Assembly: GCF_016755875.1 (NCBI RefSeq)
Contig: NZ_BNED01000005.1
Location: 3,265,001 to 3,329,000, forward strand
DNA: 64,000 nt
Origin: Streptomyces spororaveus
GTDB lineage: Bacteria; Actinomycetota; Actinomycetes; Streptomycetales; Streptomycetaceae
Direction of reading: 5' to 3'
Both the position numbers and the translations under genes were made by a program. This document shows, one piece after another, positions 17,001 through 24,956 of the stretch (the stretch's first letter is position 1; every line of letters begins with the position of its first letter). The notes below the pieces were generated by a model. It saw only the letters and a list, made by a program, of their open reading frames with translations. It did no database searches and had not been told where the DNA came from.

Positions 17001-17916
17001 AACGGATCCTCGGGTCCAGGACCGCGTAGAGCAGGTCGACGAGCAGGTTCGCCAGCAGGAAGACGATGACGAGGATGGTCACGAAGCCGACGACCGTGGG
17101 CGAGTTGTTGCGCAGGATGCCCTGGTAGAGCTGGTAGCCGACGCCGTGGATGTTGAAGATCCGCTCGGTGATGATGGCGCCGCCCATCAGCGCGCCGATG
17201 TCGGTGCCGATGAAGGTGACCACCGGGATCAGCGAGTTGCGCAGCAGGTGGCGGGTGACGACCCGGCGGCGCGGCAGGCCCTTGGCGGTGGCGGTGCGCA
17301 CGTAGTCGGCCTTGACGTTCTCGGCGATGGAGGTGCGCGAGAGCCGGGTGACGTAGGCGAGGGAGACCAGCGCGAGGACGATGCCGGGCAGGATCAGCTC
17401 GTTGAGGGGTGCGTCCTCGGAGACGCTGGGCCGCACCCAGTGCCATTTGACGCCGAGGACGTACTGGAGCAGATAGCCCGTCACGAACGTCGGTACGGAG
17501 ATGACGACGAGGGTCAGCACCAGCACGGTGGTGTCGACGGACCTGCCCCGGCGCAGGCCGCTGATCACGCCGAGGGTGATGCCGATGACGACCTCGAAGA
17601 AGATCGCGACGGCGGTCAGGCGCAGGGTGACGGGGAAGGCGCTGGCCATGAGCTCGGTGACCGGCTGGCCGTTGAAGGCCGTGCCGAAGTCGCCCTTGAA
17701 GATCTGGCCCATGTAGTGGAGGTACTGCTTCCACAGGGGCTGGTCGAGGAAGAGGTCCTTGCGGATGCGCGCGGCGGTGGCGGGGTCGGGCGCCTTGTCG
17801 CCGAAGAGCGCCGCGACCGGGTCACCGAGCGCGTACACCATGAAGAAGATCAGGAACGTGCTGCCGATGAACACGGGGATCATCTGGAGCAGCCGCCGGA
17901 TCACATAACGTCCCAT
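16993..17916 (-). CDS. Oligopeptide ABC importer permease, OppB type (operon 2)
   Basis: A 307-residue permease with six helices, TM1 at residues 9-30 (MIPVFIGSTFLIFFMVYALG), a large extracytoplasmic loop (DPVAALFGDKAPDPATAARI...), and the EAA motif YVRTATAKGLPRRRVVTRHLLRN. Spacing of 31 bp separates it from the binding-protein gene upstream, and its stop overlaps the OppC start, so the permeases are translationally coupled. Confidence 0.94.
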   Translation of the reverse strand: MGRYVIRRLLQMIPVFIGSTFLIFFMVYALGDPVAALFGDKAPDPATAARIRKDLFLDQPLWKQYLHYMGQIFKGDFGTAFNGQPVTELMASAFPVTLRLTAVAIFFEVVIGITLGVISGLRRGRSVDTTVLVLTLVVISVPTFVTGYLLQYVLGVKWHWVRPSVSEDAPLNELILPGIVLALVSLAYVTRLSRTSIAENVKADYVRTATAKGLPRRRVVTRHLLRNSLIPVVTFIGTDIGALMGGAIITERIFNIHGVGYQLYQGILRNNSPTVVGFVTILVIVFLLANLLVDLLYAVLDPRIRYA

Positions 17917-17947
17917 GGACTGCTCCAGGATCGATCCGAAACGCGGG

Positions 17948-19576
17948 TCAGCCGACCTTGATCTGGTCGTACACGGGGACGCTGAACTGGTTGAGCGCCA
18001 CGTCCGAGAGCCGCTCGGCGTAGCCCGCGCTGCCGTTCTGGTACCAGAGCGGGATGGACGGCATCTGCGCGGCGAGGATCTTCTCGGAGTCCTGGAACTT
18101 CGCGACGGCCTTGGCCTGGTCGCTCTCCTGGTTGGCCTCGTCGACGAGCTTGTCGAAGTCCGCGTTGCTGAACTTCCCGTAGTTGGAGGACGCCCCGGTG
18201 TAGTAGAGGGGCTGGAGGAAGTTCTGGATCAGCGGGTAGTCGGCCTGCCAGCCGGAGCGGAAGGGGCCGGTCAGCTTGAAGCTGCTCTGCTGGTTGCGGA
18301 AGTCGGCGAAAGTGCCGATCGGGTTGACCGTGCAGACCGGGCCCTCGCCCAGCGCGTTGTTGATGCTGTTGCAGACGGCGTCCATCCAGTCGCGGTGCGA
18401 GCCGGTGTCCACGTTGGAGGTCAGCGTGACCTTGCCGCCGGGGAGCCCGCCCGCGTCCGTGATGAGCTTCTTGGCCGCGACCGGGTCGTAGACGCAGGCG
18501 TCACCGCAGACCGTGGAGGAGAAGCCGCCCTTCTCGCCGAGGGCCGGGGAGGTCCAGTCCTTGGCCGGGGTGCGGGTCTCGCGGAAGATCTGCTTGGTGA
18601 TCTCGTCGCGGTTGATGGCCCGGGAGATGCCGATCCGGACGTTCTCCATCCCCTCCTTGCTCCACTGCGGGTCGTACAGCGGGAAGGTGAGGGTCTGGAT
18701 GATGAGGGCCGGCTGGTTGATGTACCGGTCGCCCAGGTCGTTCTTGACGTTCTTGAGCTGCTGCGCCGGGATGTCGTCGACGAGGTCGAGGTTGCCGGAG
18801 ATCAGGTCGGTGTAGGCGGTGTTGTTGTCGGTGTAGACCTTCAGGTCCACACCGCCGTTCTGCGCCTTGTCCGGACCGGGGTAGGTGTCCCACTTGCGCA
18901 GCTTCATGCCGGTGCCCTTGGTGTACGAGTCCACCGTGTACGGGCCGTTGCCGATCGGCTTGTCCAGCCACGCGGCGTGGTCGGTGAAGAACGCCTTGGG
19001 CAGGGGGGAGAAGGCCTGGTAGCCGAGGGTCTCGGGCCAGGTGGAGAACTTGTTCTTCAGCGCGACCGTGAAGGTCTTGGCGTCCTTGACGACCAGACCG
19101 GACATGGTCTTGGCCTTGGGCTCGCCGGAGGCGGGGTGGACGTCCGCGTAGCCGACGATGTCGGAGAAGAACGGCGAGTTGTTCTGCTTGTTGCGCACGT
19201 CCGCGCCGTAGTTCCAGGCGTCGACGAAGGACTGCGCGGTGACGGGCTCGTCGTTGCTGAACTTCCAGCCGTCCTTCAGGGTGATGGTGAAGTTCTGGCT
19301 GTCCGTCGTGTCGATCTTCTCGGCGACCATGTCGAGGGCCTCGCCCGTCTTCGGGTCGTAGCGCTTGAGACCCCGGAAGAGCATGTCGAGGACCTTGCCG
19401 CCCTGCACCTCGTTGGTGTTGGCGGGCTCCAGCGGGTTCTGCGGATCACCCCACGAGGAGCTGACGATTCCCGCCTCGCCGCCTCCGCCGCTGTCGCTAC
19501 CGCCGCCGCAGGCCGTCGCCGCGAGGGCGACGGCCACCGCACATGCGGCCCACTTGGCGTGGGTGGCTCCGCGCAT
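17948..19576 (-). CDS. Oligopeptide-binding lipoprotein, family 5 (operon 2)
   Basis: A 542-residue extracellular solute-binding protein (SBP_bac_5). The N-terminus is a lipoprotein signal with lipobox LAATAC (Cys about residue 23), followed by a Gly/Ser linker and the binding fold; FTITLKDGWKFSNDEPVTAQSF is a family signature, and RIGISRAINRDEI lies in the peptide-binding domain. ATG 19576 has GGAGG 7 bp upstream. It is the first gene of the operon SBP-permease-permease-ATPase-ATPase. Two cysteine pairs (VCGDACVYD, VCNSINNALGEGPVC) may form extracellular disulphides. Peptide specificity is unknown. Confidence 0.95.
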   Translation of the reverse strand: MRGATHAKWAACAVAVALAATACGGGSDSGGGGEAGIVSSSWGDPQNPLEPANTNEVQGGKVLDMLFRGLKRYDPKTGEALDMVAEKIDTTDSQNFTITLKDGWKFSNDEPVTAQSFVDAWNYGADVRNKQNNSPFFSDIVGYADVHPASGEPKAKTMSGLVVKDAKTFTVALKNKFSTWPETLGYQAFSPLPKAFFTDHAAWLDKPIGNGPYTVDSYTKGTGMKLRKWDTYPGPDKAQNGGVDLKVYTDNNTAYTDLISGNLDLVDDIPAQQLKNVKNDLGDRYINQPALIIQTLTFPLYDPQWSKEGMENVRIGISRAINRDEITKQIFRETRTPAKDWTSPALGEKGGFSSTVCGDACVYDPVAAKKLITDAGGLPGGKVTLTSNVDTGSHRDWMDAVCNSINNALGEGPVCTVNPIGTFADFRNQQSSFKLTGPFRSGWQADYPLIQNFLQPLYYTGASSNYGKFSNADFDKLVDEANQESDQAKAVAKFQDSEKILAAQMPSIPLWYQNGSAGYAERLSDVALNQFSVPVYDQIKVG

Positions 19577-19683
19577 GGAGTGCCTCCTAGGGATCCCAAG
19601 ACTCGCTTAGGGGCCTATGTCACCCTATGTGGGGTCCTGCACACTCCTCGTTGGCCCGATTGCACCCGCGCGTCCCTCCCCTG

Positions 19684-20610
19684 TCACCCCTGGGGGTGCA
19701 ATGAAAGCTCCCACGAGTCGACCGCGTAGTGCAGGCCCATGCCGTGCGCCTCGTACAGCGCGAGCGCGCCGGTCTCGTTGCGGGTGTCCACGCCGAGGCC
19801 CACGCGGTCCCGGCCGCGCTCCGCGTAGACGGCGAAGCAGTGGCGGAGCAGGAAGCCGCCGATCCCCCGGCCGCGCACCTCCTCGGCCACGCCGATGTGG
19901 CTGACCCAGGCCGTGCTCGTACGGTCGTCCCGGGTGAGCAGCACGGCCACGTCGCCGTGGCCGGGCAGGCTCGCGATCCACACCAGTGACCAGTCGAGCT
20001 TGCGGCCGTCCAGGTGGTCCAGCCAGGTCTCGTACGAGCGGTCCACATGGCCGAAGTGCGCGGCGAAGGTCCGCTCGACCAGGGCGTGGGCCCGGTGGCG
20101 GTCGGCCTCGTCACCGGCGCAGTGGCGCAGGGTGAGGCCGGCCGGCGGGGTCGGCGCCGGATCGGCGGCCGGGGCCAGGGTGCGGGTCATGACCTGGTAG
20201 CGGCGGATGGTGCGGTAGCCGCGCCCGGTGAGGAGGGAGGTGTCGAGGGTGGGCTTCACGTTGAGCTGGAGTCTCAGTACGCCGGGCCCGGCGGACAGTT
20301 CCCGGGCCCTGGCCTCCATGCGCTCCAGCAGCAGGACGGCGGCCTCGCGGTGGCCGGGCAGCACGTAGTGGTCCGCGTCGACGCGGCCCGGGCCCGAGTC
20401 CGCCCAGACGAGGGCGTAGGCGACGGGTCTCCCGTCCTGGAAGGCGAGCCAGGAATCGGTGGCCAGGTCGACGTCCGGGGCGTTGAGGTCGGACTCGACG
20501 GCGCCCAGATCGGTCTCCGGGCGGCCGATCTCGATCACGTCGACGGCATTGAGCAGGGCGCAGATGTCGGACGCGTCCCCGGGCCCGGCGGGCCGTACGG
20601 TGAGGGTCAT
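19684..20610 (-). CDS. Tandem-GNAT acetyltransferase
   Basis: A 308-residue protein with two GNAT-like halves: residues 1-150 (degenerate; GPGDASDICALLNAVDVIEIG, PGHREAAVLLLERMEARA) and 160-308, where the acetyl-CoA motif is HIGVAEEVRGRGIGGFLLRHC and the closing motif NETGALALYEAHGMGLHY. The architecture is like mycothiol synthase MshD, but I see no evidence for that substrate; mshB nearby is a coincidence of position. ATG 20610 is the start; the frame stays open upstream without a ribosome site. It lies between the two Opp operons, downstream of the terminator of the first one. Confidence 0.88.
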   Translation of the reverse strand: MTLTVRPAGPGDASDICALLNAVDVIEIGRPETDLGAVESDLNAPDVDLATDSWLAFQDGRPVAYALVWADSGPGRVDADHYVLPGHREAAVLLLERMEARARELSAGPGVLRLQLNVKPTLDTSLLTGRGYRTIRRYQVMTRTLAPAADPAPTPPAGLTLRHCAGDEADRHRAHALVERTFAAHFGHVDRSYETWLDHLDGRKLDWSLVWIASLPGHGDVAVLLTRDDRTSTAWVSHIGVAEEVRGRGIGGFLLRHCFAVYAERGRDRVGLGVDTRNETGALALYEAHGMGLHYAVDSWELSLHPQG

Positions 20611-20680
20611 GCGGTCACTGTCCGGCCCGGGCTCCGGGGGGCGCAACCGGTTTCGGCGGGCTCCCGTCCCCGGGTACGCG

Positions 20681-20722
20681 GACGGCCGGCCCCGGCGCCG
20701 TGGGGCACCGGGACCGGCCGTC
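20681..20722 (-). terminator. Terminator of Opp operon 1
   Basis: 15-bp arms 20681-20695 and 20708-20722 with one mismatch and a 12-nt loop, starting 17 bp after the stop of the OppF gene (20739). Confidence 0.8.
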
Positions 20723-20738
20723 GGAAGGTACGCGTCGG

Positions 20739-21791
20739 TCAGACGGCCAGGATGGCCTTCTCCTCGGCGAAGTGGCACGCGGACTCGTGCGCGGCCAGGG
20801 TGTTCACACCCTTGAAGCGCTCCGGGATCGCCAGCAGCGGCTCCTCGGTGGAGCACTTGTCCTGGACCTTCCAGCAGCGGGTGCGGAAGCGGCAGCCCGA
20901 CGGCGGGTTGGCCGGGGACGGGACGTCACCGGTGAGGATGATGCGCTCGCGGCCCTCGCGGGCGGCCGGGTCGGGGACCGGGACGGCCGAGAGCAGCGCC
21001 TGCGTGTACGGGTGGGTCGGGTGCTCGTAGATCTCGGCGTCGGTACCGATCTCGGCCATCTTGCCGAGGTACATGACGCCGACGCGGTCCGAGATGTGCC
21101 GGACGATCGAGAGGTCGTGCGCGATGAAGATGTAGGACAGGTTGAACTCGTTCTGCAGCTTCTCCATCAGGTTGATGACCTGCGCCTGCACCGACACGTC
21201 GAGCGCGGAGACCGGCTCGTCGCAGATGATGATCTCCGGGTTGAGCGCGAGGCCGCGGGCGATGCCGATGCGCTGGCGCTGACCGCCGGAGAACTGGTGC
21301 GGGTACCGGTTGATGTACTCCGGGTTCAGGCCCACCACGTCCAGGAGCTCCTGGACCTTGCGGCGCCGGTCGCCCTTCGGGGCCACCTCGGGGTGGATCT
21401 CGAAGGTCTCCCCGATGATGTCGCCGACCGTCATGCGCGGGTTCAGCGACGTGTACGGGTCCTGGAACACCATCTGGATGTTGCGGCGCACGGCCTTCAG
21501 GGCCCGGCCGGACAGCTTGGTGATGTCCTGGCCCTTGTAGAAGACCTCGCCCGCGGTGGCGCGCTCCAGGTTCATCAGGAGCTTGGCGACCGTGGACTTG
21601 CCACAGCCGGACTCGCCGACGATCCCGAGGGTCTCGCCCTGGTAGAGGTCGAAGGAGATCCCGTCGACCGCCTTGACCGCGCCGACCTGCTTCTTGAACA
21701 GGATTCCCTGGGTCAGCGGGAAGTGCTTGACCAGGTTACGGACCTGGAGGATCGGCTCGCGCTCGGTGGCGTTCTTGGTGAGCTCAGCCAT
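20739..21791 (-). CDS. Oligopeptide ABC importer ATPase, OppF type (operon 1)
   Basis: A 350-residue paralogue of the ATPase at 13910: Walker [33 protein letters not shown], Walker [17 protein letters not shown]-loop FIAHDLS and C-terminal cluster SGCRFRTRCWKVQDKCSTE. It lacks the poly-proline tail of operon 2. Its ATG overlaps the OppD stop by 8 bp, exactly as in the other operon. Position next to typA is where I recall bldK in S. coelicolor, but the gene order (binding protein first) is not identical to the published bldKA-E order, so I do not assign bldK symbols. Confidence 0.95.
   Translation of the reverse strand: MAELTKNATEREPILQVRNLVKHFPLTQGILFKKQVGAVKAVDGISFDLYQGETLGIVGESGCGKSTVAKLLMNLERATAGEVFYKGQDITKLSGRALKAVRRNIQMVFQDPYTSLNPRMTVGDIIGETFEIHPEVAPKGDRRRKVQELLDVVGLNPEYINRYPHQFSGGQRQRIGIARGLALNPEIIICDEPVSALDVSVQAQVINLMEKLQNEFNLSYIFIAHDLSIVRHISDRVGVMYLGKMAEIGTDAEIYEHPTHPYTQALLSAVPVPDPAAREGRERIILTGDVPSPANPPSGCRFRTRCWKVQDKCSTEEPLLAIPERFKGVNTLAAHESACHFAEEKAILAV
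21408..21503. repeat. 96-bp segment identical to 14642-14737
   Basis: Partner of the identical block in the operon 2 OppF gene. Confidence 0.9.
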
Positions 21792-22875
21792 GGATCTGGT
21801 CCTTCCAGAAGTGGCACGCGCTGCCGCGGCCGGGCAGTTCGGTGCCGTCCTGCTCGGTGACCGGGTGCAGCACCGGGATCTCGGTGCGGCAGATGTCCTG
21901 CGCCTTGGGGCAGCGGGGGCTGAAGGCGCAACCCGTCGGGATGCGGAGCAGGTTGGGCGGCAGGCCCTTGATCGCGTAGAGCTCCTGGCCCTTCTGGTCC
22001 AGGCGCGGGATCGAGTCCAGCAGGCCGCGGGTGTACGGGTGGGACGGGCGCTTGTAGATCTCGTGGACCGGAGCGGTCTCGACGATCCGGCCCGCGTACA
22101 TGACGGCGATCTTGTCCGCGACGTCGGCGACGACGCCGAGGTCGTGGGTGATCAGGATCAGGCCCATGTTCATCTCGCGCTGGAGCTCCGCGAGAAGGTC
22201 CATGACCTGCGCCTGGACCGTCACGTCGAGGGCCGTGGTCGGCTCGTCGGCGATGATCAGGTCCGGCTCCAGGGCCAGCGCCATGGCGATCATGATGCGC
22301 TGGCGCATACCGCCGGAGAACTGGTGCGGGTAGTCACCCACGCGCGCCTTGGCGGCGGGGATCTTCACGCGCTCCATGAGCTCGATGGCCTTGAGCTTCG
22401 CGTCCTTCTTGGACGTGCCCCGGTGGACCCGGAACATCTCGCCGAGCTGGTCGCCCACCGAGTAGACCGGGTTCAGGGAGGACAGCGCGTCCTGGAAGAT
22501 CATCGCCATCTTGTTGCCACGGAGCTTGCGGCGCTCCTCGTCGGACATCGTGAGGATGTCCTTGCCGTGGAAGCGCACCTCGCCGCCGGACACGCGTCCG
22601 GGCGGGCTGTCGAGGATGCCCATGATCGCCTGGGCGGTGACGGACTTGCCGGAGCCGGACTCGCCGAGCACGGCGAGGGTCTCGCCGGCGCTGACGCTGT
22701 AGCTCACGCCGTTGACGGCCTTGGCGACCCCGTCACGGGTCTTGAACTCGACCTGGAGGTTGTCCACCTCCAGCAGCGGCACGGCGGTCGCACCGTCCGT
22801 CTCCGCAACGCTGAGAATCTCCGACGTGGTCACGCCGCCACCTTCGTCCTGCTTGCTGATGTTGTCTCGGGGCAT
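21784..22875 (-). CDS. Oligopeptide ABC importer ATPase, OppD type (operon 1)
   Basis: A 363-residue ATPase with an N-terminal extension of about 33 residues compared with the operon 2 OppD. Walker [63 protein letters not shown] and the Cys cluster GCAFSPRCPKAQDICRTE are present. ATG 22875 lies 9 bp after the permease stop but has a weak ribosome site; a GTG 14 codons later (VTTSEIL) preceded by GAAGGTGG is a realistic alternative. Confidence 0.94.
   Translation of the reverse strand: MPRDNISKQDEGGGVTTSEILSVAETDGATAVPLLEVDNLQVEFKTRDGVAKAVNGVSYSVSAGETLAVLGESGSGKSVTAQAIMGILDSPPGRVSGGEVRFHGKDILTMSDEERRKLRGNKMAMIFQDALSSLNPVYSVGDQLGEMFRVHRGTSKKDAKLKAIELMERVKIPAAKARVGDYPHQFSGGMRQRIMIAMALALEPDLIIADEPTTALDVTVQAQVMDLLAELQREMNMGLILITHDLGVVADVADKIAVMYAGRIVETAPVHEIYKRPSHPYTRGLLDSIPRLDQKGQELYAIKGLPPNLLRIPTGCAFSPRCPKAQDICRTEIPVLHPVTEQDGTELPGRGSACHFWKDQIHG
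22078..22158. repeat. 81-bp segment identical to 15273-15353
   Basis: Partner of the identical block in the operon 2 OppD gene. Confidence 0.9.
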
Positions 22876-22884
22876 CGGGCGGCC

Positions 22885-23808
22885 CTACCGGAGCTTCGGG
22901 TCGAGCGCGTCACGCAGGCCGTCGCCGACGAAGGCGAAGCCGAGCACGGTGACGACGACGAAGAGGCTGGGGAAGTACCACAGGTAGTCGTTGACGCCGA
23001 TGAAGCCCTGCCCGGCCGCCAGCATGTTGCCCCACTCGGGGACGTCGACGGGGACACCGGCGCCGAGGAAGGACAGCGCCGCGACACCGACGATCGTCGT
23101 GCCGACGTTGAAGGTCGCGTAGACCAGCACGGCGGTCAGCGAGTTGGGCAGGATGTGGGTGCGGACGACCCGCCAGCCGCTCGCTCCCAGTGCCTTCGCC
23201 GCATGGACGTAGTCCATCTCGCGCACGGACAGGATCGAGCTGCGAAGGAGCCTGGACACGGTGGCCCAGGAGAAGATCGCCAGCGAGATGACCACCGGGG
23301 TGATGCCGCGGCCGGTGACCAGGATGATGACGATGGCACCGATCATCAGCGGGAACGCGAGGAAGACGTCCGCGATGCGCATGACCAGGGTGTCGGCGAA
23401 GCCGGCGAAGTAACCGGCGATGGCGCCGAGGGCGACACCGATCAGCACCGCGAAGAAGATCGAGGCGAGGCCGACGAACATGGCGACGCGGGTGCCGACT
23501 ATGAGGCGCGAGAACATGTCGCGGCCCAGGGCGTCGGTACCCATCCAGTGCGCGCCGCTGGGCGAGGCGAGGGTGTTCTCAAGGTCCTGCGCGCCCGGCT
23601 CGTAGGGCACGAGGTAGTCGCCGAAGATGGCGGTCAGGAACAGCAGGGTGATGATGGCCAGGCCGACGACGGCCAGCTTGTTCTGGACGAAGCGGTGGCG
23701 GATCTCGCCCCACTGCGTCAGTTGCTTGGGTGCGGGTTCGGCCTGGACCGAAGCGGACGACACGGGGTTCTCGTCCCCGATCGCCGGGCTCGTTGCGAGC
23801 TCAGACAT
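22885..23808 (-). CDS. Oligopeptide ABC importer permease, OppC type (operon 1)
   Basis: A 307-residue permease. TM1 is at about 42-65 (KLAVVGLAIITLLFLTAIFG); the extracytoplasmic GAHWMGTDALGRDMFSRLIV segment is the OppC/DppC signature; EAA loop YVHAAKALGASGWRVVRTHILPN precedes the last helices. Unlike its operon 2 counterpart it has no cysteine pair in the loop. The stop is 9 bp before the OppD start, and 23 bp separate its ATG from the OppB stop. Confidence 0.94.
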   Translation of the reverse strand: MSELATSPAIGDENPVSSASVQAEPAPKQLTQWGEIRHRFVQNKLAVVGLAIITLLFLTAIFGDYLVPYEPGAQDLENTLASPSGAHWMGTDALGRDMFSRLIVGTRVAMFVGLASIFFAVLIGVALGAIAGYFAGFADTLVMRIADVFLAFPLMIGAIVIILVTGRGITPVVISLAIFSWATVSRLLRSSILSVREMDYVHAAKALGASGWRVVRTHILPNSLTAVLVYATFNVGTTIVGVAALSFLGAGVPVDVPEWGNMLAAGQGFIGVNDYLWYFPSLFVVVTVLGFAFVGDGLRDALDPKLR

Positions 23809-23831
23809 GAGGAAATCCTCCTTGGGGGCGG

Positions 23832-24758
23832 TCAGCTGAGGCGGATACGCGGGTCGAGGGCCGCGTACAGCAGGTCCACGATGAGGCTGAGGACGACGAA
23901 GATCGCGACGCTGTACGTCACGACGCCGATCACGATCGGGTTGTTCTGCTGCTGAATCGCCTGAACCAGTGCCAGACCGACACCGTCCCAGTTGAAGATC
24001 GCCTCAGTGATGAGCGCACCACCGAGAAGCGCACCGAACGAGATGCCCAGGTAGGTGACCACGGGGATGGACGAGTTGCGCAGGACGTGCTTGAACAGCA
24101 CGCGCCGGCGCGGAAGTCCCTTGGCGACGGCCGTCTTCACGTAGTCCGCGCGCAGCACCTCGAGCATCGTGCCGCGGGTGAGGCGGGCGACGAAGGCGAT
24201 GTCGGTGATGGCGAGCGTGACCGCGGGAAGGATCATGCCGTTGAACTGATCGCCGCCGATCGGAGGGAACCACTGGAGTTCCACGGCGAAGTACTTCTTG
24301 AGCAGCATGCCGATGACGAAGGTTGGGAAACCGACGGCCATCGTTGTGAAGAATGTCGTGGTCATGTCCAAGACGCTGTATCTGTAGAGCGCGGCGATGA
24401 TGCCCACGCCCATACCGAACACCGTGATGAGAACGATGGCCAGCAGGGCCAGCTTCGCGGTGTTCTGCAGCTTGGGACCGAGGATTTCCGACACCTCGCG
24501 GCGCTGGATGAAGTCCTCGCCGAGGTCCCCGGTCGCGACCTTGGTCACATAGTTCACATACTGCTCGGGCAGCGACTTGTCGAGCCCGTACCGCGCCTTG
24601 AGCTCCGTGACCACAGCTGGGTCGCGTGCCTTGTCGCTGCCCGCGATCGAACCCACGGGGTCACCGGGGAGAACGAACAGACAAGCGAACAGAACCATGG
24701 TCGCGCCGATGAGGACTATGACCATCTGCCCGAGGCGACGGGCGACGTACCTTCCCAT
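23832..24758 (-). CDS. Oligopeptide ABC importer permease, OppB type (operon 1)
   Basis: A 308-residue permease with TM1 at about 8-30 (GQMVIVLIGATMVLFACLFV), the loop LPGDPVGSIAGSDKARDPAVV, and EAA motif YVKTAVAKGLPRRRVLFKHVLRN. It follows the binding-protein gene after a 198-bp gap that contains an attenuator-like hairpin, so permease levels are probably lower than binding-protein levels. Confidence 0.94.
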   Translation of the reverse strand: MGRYVARRLGQMVIVLIGATMVLFACLFVLPGDPVGSIAGSDKARDPAVVTELKARYGLDKSLPEQYVNYVTKVATGDLGEDFIQRREVSEILGPKLQNTAKLALLAIVLITVFGMGVGIIAALYRYSVLDMTTTFFTTMAVGFPTFVIGMLLKKYFAVELQWFPPIGGDQFNGMILPAVTLAITDIAFVARLTRGTMLEVLRADYVKTAVAKGLPRRRVLFKHVLRNSSIPVVTYLGISFGALLGGALITEAIFNWDGVGLALVQAIQQQNNPIVIGVVTYSVAIFVVLSLIVDLLYAALDPRIRLS

Positions 24759-24889
24759 GTTTGTGCCTCTCTACCTGGCCGCTTCTGGGAGCAGCGGCCT
24801 CCGGCCCAAGGAACGGGCCGGCTCTCGGCCAGCGGGGATTGCCCGCGGATGTGAGGGGTGCCGAAGTAAAAACGGCCTGCCGAGCGGGG

Positions 24890-24920
24890 CCGCGGCCCAC
24901 CGGTCACCCGGGGGCCGCGG
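24890..24920 (-). terminator. Intercistronic attenuator hairpin after the binding-protein gene
   Basis: 13 base pairs with a single bulged A: CCGCGGCCC-A-CCGG (24890-24903) with CCGGGGGCCGCGG (24908-24920), loop TCAC. It lies 37 bp after the stop at 24957, inside the operon. Such hairpins typically stabilise the 5' mRNA or cause partial termination, raising the binding protein relative to the membrane complex. Confidence 0.7.
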
Positions 24921-24956
24921 CACGTTCGCTCCTGACGGATATACCGTCCGAACCGA